NCBI GenBank assembly: GCA_018105865.1
Contig: CM030845.1
Span: 12,855,390-12,919,389, forward strand
Direction: 5' to 3'
DNA: 64,000 bases
Source: Metaphire vulgaris
Taxonomy: Eukaryota > Annelida > Clitellata > Crassiclitellata > Megascolecidae
Shown: positions 34,401 to 49,015 of the stretch, one piece after another
Layout: every line of letters begins with the position of its first letter
Numbering within the stretch: the stretch's first letter is position 1
Notes under the pieces: generated by a model
Seen by the model: only the letters and a program-made list of their open reading frames with translations
Databases searched by the model: none
Told to the model about the DNA's origin: nothing
Position numbers and translations under genes: made by a program

Positions 34401-37400
34401 TCTGACCCCGATGATTTGTACATCATTATGATTGTTAATCTATGTTAATTTATTGTTTTATTCTATTCTACGAATTACTGGCAATGACTGTTGTCATCTG
34501 CTTAGTATAATGATTAATTATTGGTCATTATGAGTGTCCTTGAATATATACAGCCTTATTGAGAGTTTATGTGTTCTTTTATGGCTTGTCTACCAATATT
34601 GTTAACTCTGTGATTGATGTTTGGCTTAAATCTGAACAATAATTAGATAATTAGCATAAATTAGTCAAGATATTTGGCCAAAAACCACATTAAAAGACTT
34701 TTATGTCAGTTCATTAATCTTTGTAGCCAGAGTTTGTTCTTTTATGAGGCTGTAGGGTAATCTTACTGTGTGTTCTGAATGCATTTGGAAATTGAAATTC
34801 AGGTCTTTATAATATTGATTATGTGAGAGAGTTTGACAATCAATAGAATCACTAAATCACACCCAGCTGGATTATATCGTATATTTAAAATAAATACATA
34901 AAATAAAAGTACAGCATCAGGTCCGCTCCATATATCAGCCAGAACCAGCACTAAACGTAAAACGGAAGATGACTCCTACGCCCTAACTCACTCAAAACCC
35001 CACCCCTTTTCTACTCATATAGCCCAATATAAAAATCATTCTGACAGATTAGTTAGTGGTTTTGTCAATAATTCTCCAATGTGATCCATGAACTCTGTTG
35101 ACTAGAAAATTTGCATATTTGATCTGTAATCTGTTGTCTTTTTTTGCAGATGTAAATTTATTTGTTGTTGCAACTCCTGTTCTGACATTGAGAGCACCAG
35201 ATCTGCAGCAATTGATGGCATTGCCCGAATGTTTGCTGAGCATTTGATCGTAATTAACATCTGTCGCATTCTGTTTCGTAGCTTAATATTATTTTGAATT
35301 GATTATACCATGTTATTTAAGTGCTGTATGATGTCTTTAATTTCCAGCAACCTATATACAGTTGGTAATTATGAAAACTGCTGTTATAACGAAGCGTTTA
35401 GTTGACGGATCATTAAAATATAGTTGATGAGAAATATGATAAAATGAGAAATATGATAAAATGTCAGAGAATGCTGATAAATGACTATATGCTGTGGTTT
35501 TAAGGTGGCCCAAATGTGATATAGTATAGTACAATATTACTATTATTAGCATGACATGATGAAAATGACTATGACAGTAATGACAATAGTGTGTTTGGCA
35601 ATGAGTATCAGTAGCTGTCTAATAATAATAATAGTAATAATAATAATTATTATTATTATTATTATTATTATATAATAACAGGCCTAATTATAATTATATT
35701 ATTATATTATTGGTATTATTATCATTATTATTATTATTGTTGTTATTATTGGTATTATTATTGTTATTATTATTATTATTATTATTTATTATTATTATTA
35801 TTATTATTATTGTTATTATTATTAACTGGATTTTAAGTGGTTCAGTACTGTTACAGAAAGCAAGAGAACATCAGAAACCAGGCACATGTTTTGTTGACTT
35901 CAAGAAAGTCTTCGATTCCATTGCCCATGAGAAATTGGTTTTTTTATTTGTGCTTTGTTGTTACTTGTATGTATTCTCAATATCTGGTAACTACATAGTA
36001 GTACCTTCTAGATACTGCTTCTATTTTGTACTTATGTTGCAGGACATGGATTTTGTTATTACTGATATTGCTGCTGTATTGATTCTTTTCCAACGACAGC
36101 AGGAACGAGAATTACAACAGCTTAAGGCGTCTGGAGTATTTCCTCAACGTATATCTTACATGGATGCTGTTAATGGCAGAGCTAAGCTGGACGGAGATTT
36201 TTATCCAAGGAATTGGATGACAATAAGTTATGCAAATGCATTCATGAAATATGTTTTGGCCAGTTACGGATGGCCTATGTTCATCTATGATAACCATGTC
36301 TGTGGACTTTTTAAACTTTTGTGCAGCTGCAGGTAGGCATTTTGCTGTGCCATTTACCTAGGCTGCTGTCAGTTCAATCTTTCTTTAGCAGGATGTCCTC
36401 ATGAAGTGATTCTAGCTCTTAAATCTTATGGTCAGTCTATGACCACAGTTTTATGTCTTTTGTTGAAAAATTTTATATTGTACAGATGTTTACAAATTGT
36501 CCTTCATTAGATCATATAGTCTTTACTTGTACTATAATAATATAGTTTGTGGTTTCTAACATCCAATTGCATTGGTTAGTGTTGAAGCTGTAGCCTTAGA
36601 CAGTAATAATTGACTTTCCTGAAGGCATATTACAGAAGAAGGGTTTATAGGTCACTGAAAGAATCATTGACCCTGTAATAAATATGCCCTGCTTTGCAAT
36701 TTTTATGCATTTATGGCTAAAGTCTGAAATAAGTGTAAAAGGCTATTATAAACTGAACTGAACTGAAATTTATTCAGTTCAGTTTGAAATGCTTATATTG
36801 CAGTCTTTCTGTGTGACAGCTGTGTTTTAGCGTGAAATTTGCCTGTTAGATGCTGTTTTTGTCTTCGTCGTACCAACAATATTAACGGTGATAACTGCTG
36901 TGGCTGCAACATGGCTGCCATTCTGGAGCAGACACGAGTAGATGTGGAGGATATTTTTTATGTAAATTTTAATAATGAGGTAATTTCCTCAGCTTTGGTT
37001 TATGGTTTTGTTACTGTGTCACTTTTTCCAAAGGACATACTTTCAAATCAAAATATTGTTTAATTGTTTACTGTTAAATGTAAAAAGCAGAATGTGTCAT
37101 ATAGATAATTTGACACTGAAAGTAAATTATTACTTCAATTCAATGTTGATTACCGTATTTTCGCACACATTGCGCGTACCTGTGGATAGTCCACAGCTGC
37201 CTATAGCTCTCAAAAATTATACATCCTGTAAAATTTGATTCAGAAAGCCCACACCCTCCCATTGCCCGCCTGCCTGGCCATGTTCTTTAAACTGCTGTCT
37301 ACGGTCTACCAACCATCGTTGCCTTAAGCTGTTTCTATACCCGGTACTTTCTTTGTATACCGTATTGCCATCAGAGTAGACGGCGTCTGCTGCCCAGGGT

Positions 37401-39376
37401 TCGGTCAGCTGCCCAGGTTCCATGTTGACTCTACCTGGTAGTCGTGCCACTGCATGTCTGTGATGCTTGAGATGATACCTCTTTAGAGACTGTACAGGTT
37501 CAAGGCTGTGTACAGCTGCAAACATTCCTGACAGCTGCTACAAACAACAGACGTAACTTGATACAGCTTGCAGCAGTTAAGCTGATACCTATGTGGTGTT
37601 GTCTGATAGCAAAGGTCCAAATCTGTGTGTGTGTCAGCCATTAGGACATTTGCCTGTTAAGCACCATGGGTAGGGGTGATTAGGGAAGGAGTAGAGGAAA
37701 GGAAATTGGTGAGAAGGGTATAAGGAGTTTCAGTGGAAAGAGGTGCAGTATGTTGACAATTTCTGTGGAATTCGATCCAGATTGCCACACCTCCGCATTG
37801 CCCGACCTGGAGTTTTTGTTTGTAAAAAATCCAATAGCCCGTGGGCAGTGTGCGCGGAAATACGGTAGTCTCACTTGAACCCTCTGAGCTTGAATTTGGC
37901 ATAAGTTTATTGGTGGGCGGTGGCCAGCCTCTTCTGCGAACCTATACTTTCGCAATGTTGCCATTGCTGCTTGTTGGTTATTAATGCAGAAAACACTAAA
38001 TTTAGACCTATGTACAGTAGAGGTAGACCTAGGCCTACAAGTTTTAAAGACATAAACAGTCAAAAGTTTAATAATGCATTAAGGTAAGAACTCCCGATAA
38101 AATTGGAATTTGTTTAAAAGTTTCCTTAGAGTTCTTCATGTTCTTCGTCACCATCTGACTGGTCTGACCCCTCTATGGTTTCCACCACATATAGTTTATA
38201 TTGTCTTGCTTTCCCTTTAGGTGAAGATTAGCATGCACAAGCTGCTTACATCTCGCACTCTCTTGCTATGCATGCAGTTTCGCTTCTTTGTGTGGATGAA
38301 GTCAAAAGTTGACCAATTTCTCTTGCAGGCTGAGGCAGATATCATCTGTGCTAGTACTCTAACCGCAACTTGTACCATATTGCAAAAGCCGTTGAAAAAC
38401 ACAATACGTAAAATAAAAAACGTAAAAACACGATTTTTTTTGGAGAATAAAAAACAAAAAACCGTTTGCAGCATCTATGGTTAAAAGATAAGGGTTCATT
38501 GACCCTCCAATCAAGTGCTATTTTTTTGTATTGTCATCTTTTGATGTTAATTCGATTTCGTTACTTCTGCTTTGTTGCATTAAATAGCTTTACGAGACTC
38601 CGTTCTACATAATATTTGACCACAGGACAAAGTCTGTTGTTTTGTCTGTCCGAGGATCGCTCTCCTTTGACGTATGTTTTTCATGTGATTATAGACAGAT
38701 TTATTTTATTTGTACAAATTCAACACATAAGCATATACCGGTAGTTTCTGCTTACATGCAATGCCACTGCAACCCACTGTAACCCAAAAAGTCAAGTTGA
38801 GGAACCCTTGAGCTATGGACTCTAGGCATGACCAGCTAGAGCTATAACTAAGAGGATGGAGTGGGATACAGCTGGTAGCAGATATCTGGCAGATATGATG
38901 GGGCAGTACCATCCTGGGGAAAGTGCAGCATATTATCAAGACCCAAAACTGAGGCATGCAGGATGAGTCAGCCACGGTATCACATGGTATCGCCAATATG
39001 ATCACCACAGCAATCACTGGCTGCCAAATGTGAAGTTTACCAAGTGTGCCAACAGAAAACCAGCAACAGTGAGTTGCAGTAGTCAAGCCCAATATGGTAT
39101 TTGTAGCAGAAGGGGGATCCATGGTCACTGCTTGTCCACTCTTTAGATAGCAAGGGGGAACTAGGGAAGTGGCAATCTTTTCTCCTACTGGTCTAACTCT
39201 GAAGTAACACCATCATGGTCAAGCCTTTATCAAATAGAAGCATGAATCTAAGTAGGACATCCTGGCCAAGTGGCCATATATTGGCATGGGAAATTTCCAG
39301 GGGCCTTTGAAGGTATATAAACTTTATGGACCCCCAACCCACATGTATATTATTATTATTAGTAGTAGTAGTAGTA

Positions 39377-39444
<68 letters not shown>

Positions 39445-42400
39445 CGAACATTTATAAAGCACAAGTTTGCAGTACAGCAAAAGTGCTACTGTCAGTCAGT
39501 GTTAGCTATTAAACAAGAGAGTCTTCAGCTTCTTTCTGAACGAAAGTAATGACTGTTCAGAGCAAGCGATGCGCAGTGGTGCTGGGAGGGAGTTCCAGAA
39601 GGTTGGTCTGGCAATAGCCAGGTTGCGTCTCTGTATTATTCACAGAAGATGACAGAGTGGGTTACACGCTGGAGCGGCAAGCCGACGGAGCGAGTTCAAG
39701 CCCCATTAACACTCTTAGTGGCTTTCACACAGGCAGTAACACCTCCTAAACCACTTTAAATCATGCTAAGTCATGCTAAGGTTTAGCAACTTGTATATAT
39801 AGTTTGTCTAATGGAATGTATCAATGCTGGACCACTGCTTAATAATTAAATTAATCAACTTTAATGGAAATGTCAACTATGACCAATGGGACGCTGAGGT
39901 CAACAGTTTCCAGGTCCCAATTTTGTACTTCAGTGCACCACTAAATCAAAGTAGAAGTGGACAATGTATAATGGAGTGTACCGGTACACCAAATGAATCT
40001 GAGCTGACGGAAATGATAGGAGCAGTTGCAAAAGAGTGAGCTGATATGTTCTAGAATCCAGAATTATGCTAAGGTCACTGACAGAAGAGGAGAACGAGAG
40101 GTCAGGGAAGGCAGACAGCAAGGGCAGGCCGACAATTTTTGTATATCCATTTGTATATGTGCATGTTTGTATATGGATGTACAGTATATAATGTGGGTGT
40201 GCCTGGGTGTGTGTGTGTATGTTACTGTACTGTTATGGCATTCTTTTATGAATCTGTCTGCTCTAGATGCAGTGATCTTCCCTCTGTTCTGTTCTGTTTT
40301 GCCTAGGATGTACTAACAGACTTGTCAGCAGATCTAGAGACGATGTCAGTTGAAGGTGTACCAGATGCTAAGGCTCATAAAGGAATCTTGCAAGCTGCAA
40401 AATACATTATAGGCATGAATAATGAACATCGCCTTCTTGAAGAAGCTTTTGAGAAAGTAGAAGTAAGCGTAGAAGCAGACTGATGTCATCTGTTCATTGT
40501 GTATATCTCAGTATTTCTTGTATTAGCATTGCCAGAGATCTAGTTTTATAATATTTTAGCACATCTTATACAGAATGATGTATTCACTCAGTCATTTTTC
40601 AAATGACTTTGTTGCACAAACTTTGCTTTAAATATTATAAAAAAATTATAAAATATCATAAAAATATGTGGTAAATTATTATATGGTATGTGATAAATTA
40701 ATTATTATGTTTGTTATACTCTGTGGTTGTGTATCTGTTGATTCTTAGTATTTAATATTATGCTGATCATAATTGAACATATGCTACTAATTTTTATCAA
40801 TTCTCGATGCACTTGCAATCCATTTTCAGCGTATGTTGTATGTGCTTCAGACATGAAGTGAATTGGCAATGCTAGCAATAAACCTGTTTGGTTGATTTTT
40901 CATAGGGTTACGATTTGGTGGTTGTGGGACATAGTCTTGGAGCAGGTGTTGCAGCTATTCTGGCTATTCTGTTAAAACCTAAATACCCGAATCTCAGGTG
41001 CTTAGCATATTCACCGCCAGGTTGGCTGCTGAGGTAATTACTTGACATGTACTTTGCTTATATGAATTTTGAATTAATTTGCTTTTAATTTATTTAATTT
41101 TCCAAATTGTTTAACAGCATGATGATACATATTACGGAGGGCAGGAAGATGGCCGATTGGTAACGTGCTAGAGCAGGATCACCTCTCTTAGGAGCCCTTG
41201 GGTCGACTCAGCCATCACATGTCGATGACAGTGCTATAATGAGTAGCAATGGCAACATTGTAAAGACAAATGTAGCAGAAAAGACTGGCCACCATCTGCC
41301 ATTGATTGACTTAGACCTAAGAGAGCTGGTGACCATGAAACCGGGGATCAGCACCGGACCCTAGCAGGCTATATGAGCATACTTTTTACATATTATAGGG
41401 GCACAGTGATATATTAGCACAGATTCAGTACATGCTTTAGGAGTTGGCTTTAATAACATAAATCTCAGTTCCATAACTTTTAAATACACTAGAGTACTGT
41501 ATTTCTTATTTCAAGTGTTTAAATATGGGTTCAGATGTGATGCTTTGTACAGGGGCGTAGCGACGGGGGGATATATCGGTATATATACCCCCAAAATCAG
41601 TCTACCTTAAAGCTTTTTATGTGATTTATATGTGGTTATATGTAGTTTATATGGTTTATAGTTAAGGTTTATCCCCCCCCAAACATCTATACCCTCCCAA
41701 ATCAAATTCCTGGCTATGCCCCTGGCTTTGTACTGAACAGCCTAAGAAAATGTCCCTGTAAGGAAGACAAAAAGAAGTCACTACACTGGTCTCCTCGTGC
41801 AATGTGATGCTCTTTGATCTGTCTTAGGGCAGTGAGCTGGTCATCATTAGGCATTGCCTTTTCATTTTGTATTTTAAATAAGTTTTGCTTTTATCTGTAT
41901 TTTTTAAATTTTCTTTATCAAATTATGTGATCAAGACTCAGTTTTACTTTCTAAAGGTCAATTGGCTGGCTACAGCACGAGTTGTTGTCTGGTTGCAGTT
42001 CATCGCTGAGTCAACATGCAAAGGAGTTTGTGTGTTCAATAGTTGTAGGAAATGACTTGGTGCCTCGTTTGGGATTTCCTTCTCTTCTAAGGCTGAAGCA
42101 GAAGACGCTTGTCCTTGCTCACCAGTCAAACGAGCCTAAAGTATGTTCACAGCTGTTCAAATTGATGTCAGAATTTTTTGTGGAAATTTAGTAAATTTAG
42201 GTAATTTATAGCAGCAATAATTAATTTCTGAGAGTGTTTTTCAGATTTTTGACAAAATGTTGCAATGAATTGCAAGGAATACACATTCTTAGCATCACTG
42301 TTGCATAGCATTGAACAGTTACTGTAGATTAAACTGACTCCTTTGGAATAAACTAACTTCTTCATTCTCTACAAAGACTACATCGGTAGTCTTACTTTTT

Positions 42401-45400
42401 TGCTTTTGCTGAACAACTCTTAAACAGGGTTATATCTATGAGTAGAAAAGAAACAGATACACTGCACAAATTGTAAATTATAATACAGAATTTTTCAGCT
42501 CAGCTTTTGCATTTGTTGCCGTTTTATTGCGTAGAGTTGTATTATTATTAGTGCTGTCCTTTAATCGCGATTAACGTGCAATTAATGCGTTAATCTGTTA
42601 ATCGCAATTAATTTTTTTAATCGCGCATAAAAAATTAATCTCATCATAATTAATCGCCTCATATTTCTCTAAAGAAACTTTTTAAAAACTGAGCTTGAAA
42701 GTGATAACGTCACGAGATTTTGTTTAATGTTGACTGAAATGGATGATGCATGTGCTATATAATGCTATGGGCAGTCACTAGTTGAAATTCTGAGTCTGTT
42801 CTGCAACTGGTGCATTGTTTATTTCAATTTAATTACTACTTTGGGATCAGAATAACCATATAACGTTGCTAAAGACAATGCGATTAATCGCGATTAATAA
42901 CTTTAATCACACGATTAATCGTGATTAAATAAATTAATCGTTGGACAGCACTAATTATTAGACTCAAATGTTTGATGTGGATTTTTAGCTATTTTCGTTC
43001 AATTGCTATTTTCAGTACCAGATTCTGGCTGGTAGTTTATGGAGAACTTTCTTCTGCTGCTGTGACGATCTAGTAAGCGATGATGAAGACTTTGATGATG
43101 AAAATGGTGTTAACGTTGAGCCACTGCTTTGGTCGGTATTGGCTAGAAAGCAAAATTGCACTGAAGAGTATGAACCAAAGGATGTGAGTGAGATTTAGTG
43201 TGAAACGTCGTTATCCCACCTACTTTTAAGATGCCGTCATTACTTCTCTCTCACCACTGAGTCAAGGAGCTGGTGGCCATGGAGTTGGGTTGTAACATGA
43301 ATGTCCTATGTAACATGAACAGTGTATGTTGTCAGAGAGCCTTACCATTGCCATGGCCATCATTACACACATAGTGTGCTGTACAGCTATAAAACTGTTA
43401 CTGAAGTTATTAGTGAAATTGGCTTTTATAATTGATGCCCCAGTTGTTCAATTAAACCGATAGTTTATGCAAACTACTGTTTGGAGAAGAATGGTAGAAA
43501 GGGGTCAGCCTATAACCAATATCTGTTGCTTGTCTATAAACAAGGAGTAAATATTAAGCCTTCTTCTTCATGTGCCATGTATTGCTACCTTGGCGACCAT
43601 GGATTTCCACTCTTCTCTGTTTCTGGCTATTAAGTAATAAGCAATGAAGGTATCATTGTTGGCTAAACTATCTTTTGAACTATGTGCACACCCCCTCCCC
43701 ACATGTCAAAATGACCGTTTCAGTCAAACATTCATCACCATCACCGGCCATTTTAGTTCTCTAGTCAATCTGTTCTTTGTGACCAATGCTGCTCTACAAG
43801 TTTCTTGTCTTCACCTCAATGAGTTCTTTACATAGAACATATCTAATCTAATTTAATCTTAAACTTCTATAGCGCCACTTCATAATGCACAGGAGCATCA
43901 ACTGATGGTACACCAAATCCAAATAATTAAAGATCCAGGTCAAATTCAGGGTATCCGGCCAGGCAAATGGGTGACAGTCTATGGTGGATAGGCCAGGTCA
44001 AAAAGATGGGTTTTTAATCTTTTTCTAAAAATCTGTAATGAATTTGCAATGTGCACATGTTGAGGCAATGAGTTCCAGAGTTTGGGGCGGCCACTGAAAA
44101 GGCACGAGAGCCAAGAACTGTCCGAGTATGGGAGAGGGAGAGAACTATTGCAGACGAGGATCTGGTCGAGTATTTGCTTGTGTATATGCATAGCTGTTAG
44201 AACTAGAACTGCTAACAAATTCCAATTTACGCACCAATTTATGCAGCTGTGTAGGTATCGTGCTGTTAGGTTTCATTTTGGTTTCCCCATTGAGATGTCT
44301 CCCAAATGTACCTGAACAGACACTGGTGAGATGCTTCACTGTATCTAACCTCCTATTTGATATTATTTTGCTAGGAATTGTGGTGCTCTTTTGATGTAAG
44401 CTTTTCAGGAGATGAAAGATCGTTTTCAACAATGATGCTCATTAATAAGAATCTTGCATTTAATTCTAAGAGTTGTGAAGTGAATAGCAAGCCTTTTGAT
44501 GCCGATAAATGCAAAGAAGTTGTAATTCAGTTTGTTGTTAATGATGGCAGAGTAGCAAACGGAGGCAGTCAAATTCAATTCCAAATATTTATGTACCGGG
44601 CTCATAGAAACGTAATGAACATGTGATTTATTTAGCTAAATGATTAATATTAAGAATGAGACATTTTTCATTTCAATACTGATAAGATTTAGTTAGAAAC
44701 TCTATTATCATATTTCATTTGCATCACTTCACATTTTCAATTATTTTAAACTTCTAGTAAGGTTTCTTATTTGCTTGCATTTTGCCGAGAAACATTGTTG
44801 CTGCAACTTCAGAGCCGTAGCAAGAGTATTTGGCGACCGGGGCAAGGTTTAAAAATTTCGCCGTCACCCCCCTCCCCCACATAGTTTGAAAACTGAAAAA
44901 CTGGTGACGACCATTTTTTTGCTTTTCTGACTTTTTGTCACCTTGAGGAGTAAATAAAGTGTTAGCAGTGATTGCCTATTTTTTTGCTTGTCATACCAAT
45001 GCCTTCAACTGACATTTTTAACTTCTCAGCTGTAAAACTCCCATCGTGAATAAAACCAAGGCGTGGATTCTGCCCCTCCCCCAAGACGACGCCCGGGGCA
45101 GCTTGCCCCCTGCCCCCGCCTAGTTACAGCTCTGTACAACTCATCCGTGTTTGTTGTATTTGCATTTAATTGCATATGGTTTCTAATTTTGTATAGCAAC
45201 CTCAGCCTCATGCTGTCCTTAAAGAACCTCTTTTCATGCCAGGAATTGTTCTGTTTTTAGAAGAACTGGAACCAAGAAGGCAAGCGGCTTTTTCAAGATT
45301 TATACGAGAATTTTTTTGAAATAAGTTCAAAGAATCATTAATTAAGTATTCTTTCCAACAGCAGGGCCTGAAAAGATTGATTTTGGATCATGCTGTCTCA

Positions 45401-48400
45401 GACTATAATATATGTTTATGCTGTCACGAATTCTTTACTTTTATTTTAAATAATTTTAACAAATGTTTCTAAATCCACCAGCAACAATTCTGATATATAC
45501 CATATGTGCTCAAGTATAAGTTGATCAAATATGGAGGAAAATTAAGCTAAAATGTGCACTCAACATATACACAAGGCAATGTAATTTCCAAGACAGGGTA
45601 CCAACTAATTAAGCAAGACCCACTACAAGTGAGCTTCCTGTGATGATCCTAGCATTCTGTTTGCTTTCCCTTTTCACTTTTACAGTGAATGACCTTTGCA
45701 CTAAAAATTCAATGTGATGATTACTAGCAACACTACATGTGTATCCTTTGTGGCATGAATCGACACATCTGACATTCCTGTAGCCATAATGTTTTATCTC
45801 TTAAATGATCTCTTGTGACCAACACAAGACCTTGTGACGGCACTGAATGAATAGACTTTTTGTATAATGTTGAAATGCATTGACTAAAAGCTTATGCCAA
45901 CAATTTTATGAAATAAATTACAATTTAATAAATATTTGGTTGTAAGGTCCATTCTAACTGAGCAGCTGATGCAATAGGCATTGCCTGGCTTCCATATGCT
46001 TACCATGGCAGAAATTTTTCAAATAAAATTAAATTTTTTTAGCTATACTAGGGTGATTCATTACTTTGGCAGAAACAAAGCTATAAAGGTAATTATTGGT
46101 AAGAAAAATTATTTTACTTAAATGATGTTTACAAATAGAGCGGTGGTTCTTTTGAACTGAAGGTTGAGAATTAGCATCAAGCACTTTTGGTAAGGTAACG
46201 CTGGGTTATATTTATATTGCATTTTTAATTCAGCAACAATTATTTTTAAAATGGATTTATGGAGTATGCTCTTAGTATTTATGCATTTTATGACTTTGAG
46301 TGGAATTACTGTAAAAGCCTGACGCAGGCTCAACACTTAGTAGACCTAGATATATTCTCAGAGGGCAAAAATTTTTCAAAAAGCAGCAAAAAATAATCAA
46401 GATGTCAAGAAGTTAATGTAATTATGACATTTGTATAAAGAATGAAATGACAAATTCATGGCAAAAAATGGCAATAAAACATATATATCAGCATCAGTTG
46501 CGTAGCGAGGGTATCCGGCACCCGGGGGCAAAGTCTACCATTGGTGCTTCCCAACACTGCTGACGAGCAAAAAAAAAGGTCACACTGTTCTTGGCGCCCC
46601 TCAAGTCTTACGGGCGACCCTCTTCATGTAGTGTTGACGAGCAAAAAAAAAGGTTGTCGCACATGTTTCTTCTTTTTTATTATGCATTTCACTTACCCAA
46701 ATACCCAATTTTGGCGCCTCTCCCCACCTCGGCGCCCGGGGGCATATGCTCCCCCTGCCCCCTTGCTACGCCACTGATCAGCATATATTTATTATCCAGC
46801 ACCGGTATTGTATCATTTTACTTTATGTTTTTGTTGCTGAATCATTTGTGCATGCCATTATTTCCATTTGATATGATTCATTTATCATTTGATTATTCCA
46901 GCTACCGGGTATAATTGCCATATTTATGCTTATATGAATATATAAAGATCTTTCCCACACCTCAAACCGGATGAGAGTTAGCCACACAATTTCCAAATGT
47001 CTCCGGACAATTTTCTCATAAGTCCCTTGGGAACAGAGTACCAAGGACGTAAAAAATTTATAGCGTTATGCACTTTGAAACCTCTATTCATAAAAATTTT
47101 GATTGCCATCTCTGTCTGAAATCATGGACTTGAATAGTTTTCCACTCAGCATTCATTTTTATTTTTATGTCTTGATGTATTATGGACATGCTGTGGTTTT
47201 TAAAGTTGTTTCAGCAGCAGCTTGGTTTAATGAAAATGATAATTTAATTTTTATTTAACCATAGAATCTGGCAAAGTTACGCTTGAGATTAAATAAATCC
47301 GACACATGCTGGCCTTTAACTGTGCGTTTCATACAACTGATTAAATTTACAATGTCCTGAATTCTTTGAGTATCATTACTGTAATTTTGTAAATGAGTAG
47401 TTTTGCATGATTTATTAAATGGCGTGGTTATCTTAATCAAAGTTTGACCAGTAAGGTCAGTGGCGTAACGTGGGGGGAAGGCGGGGGGGGGCACTTTGTT
47501 GACAGCCCTCCGGGCCCCGGGCGGGGGGCCCCCGAAGAGGGGTCTAAGCTAGGGTTAGGTTAGGGTTAACCCTAACCTAACCCTAACCCTAGAAATGATG
47601 TGCTGACGACCTTTTTTTCTCATCATGATAAAAAAGGAGGTGATAACGTTTTTTTTGTTTTTTTTTGCTCGTCAACTCGAAACTCAGGGCCCCCATGGCA
47701 AAGATGCCCCCAGGGCCCCCAAAAGTCACGCTACGCCACTGAGTAAGGTGCAGGCTGTTTGAGATGCTTGTCAAGGACATGGCAGTCGACCATTATGTAC
47801 AGTAAATGCAAACTGATGTCCCGTGGCCGTCCAATTATTCCTCTAATATGTTTGACCTGTGGCATGGAGTGTTGGGAAGTTTTTATGAGAACTTTGTAGA
47901 AGTGAGAAGTTTTCCTCTGTGTAGGAAGGTAAAAGTTAAGCTTGATATCCTCAAAATTTTTTCTGCACAAACTAGCTGGTTAGATGAATTTAGCTGCCAA
48001 TAATTAATCAACTGTATACTGAATAATGTTTCTTAGACTGCTCTGATGTAGTTGAGTTGTGTACCATTAATTAAAATTAGTATGATCTGTTTGGGTTTTT
48101 AAAAAACCTTTTCTTACATCTCTTTGAATTTGGCCCATGTACCGGTAGTTATGGCTTCCTTCAGCAGAGTCATCTGGCTACATAAGTCTAACATATAATT
48201 TATTATTCAATTGTATAGCATAAGTGTTTGTATATTTTAAAATTCTTATTAACTTGGTTTCTCAAGCTTCATGGAGTTAATGCAGTCATCAGCAGGCATG
48301 TCGTCTGCTGATGACTGCATTAACGTAACTCCAGCAGGGGGTGCAGATTTCCAGATTTTCTTAATATAAAAAAATTTTGCATCTTAAAAAACCTGACGAG

Positions 48401-48953
48401 CAAAAAAAAGGTCTTCATGCACGGAATTTACTCTCTTTTTTTCCAGGGGTGCAGAGGTGCCGACTCCGGTTCTAGGACAATTCGGAGCGGACAATTCGGA
48501 GCATAGTTTAATCCTAACTCTAACCTTAACTCTAACCGTAAACCTCACCCTAACCCTAATCATTATAAAAAGTCATATTTTAAAACTTTTTAAATTTTTG
48601 GGGCGATTTTTGTCCTCCGAATTGTCCGTCTCCGAATTGTCCACTCCGAATTGTCCGTCTCCGAATTGTCCGTCTCCGAATTGTCCACTCCGAATTGTCC
48701 GTCTCCGAATTGTACGGTCACCGCCGACTCCTACCGGCCTCAGCTGCACCCCTTCTTCGTACGGGCCTCGTCATCAGCCATGGAAGCAGAACATCACGGT
48801 TAAGAAGAACCTGAATGCTTCAGCAACATCACTGATACTTTGCACCAGATTGACAAAATTAGGCTTACTTTTTGGAATAGTGGAACATTATTAAGGACAT
48901 GATATATAGTAGAAGCAGAAGTTTAAATCAGAGGAGACCAAAGAAGTCATAAC

Positions 48954-49015
<62 letters not shown>

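Noticed and set aside
35710..36336. A 208-codon open frame starting in an ATT repeat
   Set aside because: Its first part is microsatellite and LINE fragment; only the end is real, as exon 4 of DAGL copy B starting at 36043 after a clear AG acceptor.
47551..47592. Chromosome end suggested by TTAGGG/CCCTAA repeats
   Set aside because: The run is about 40 bp, inverted in the middle, and enclosed in a hAT MITE with target duplications.
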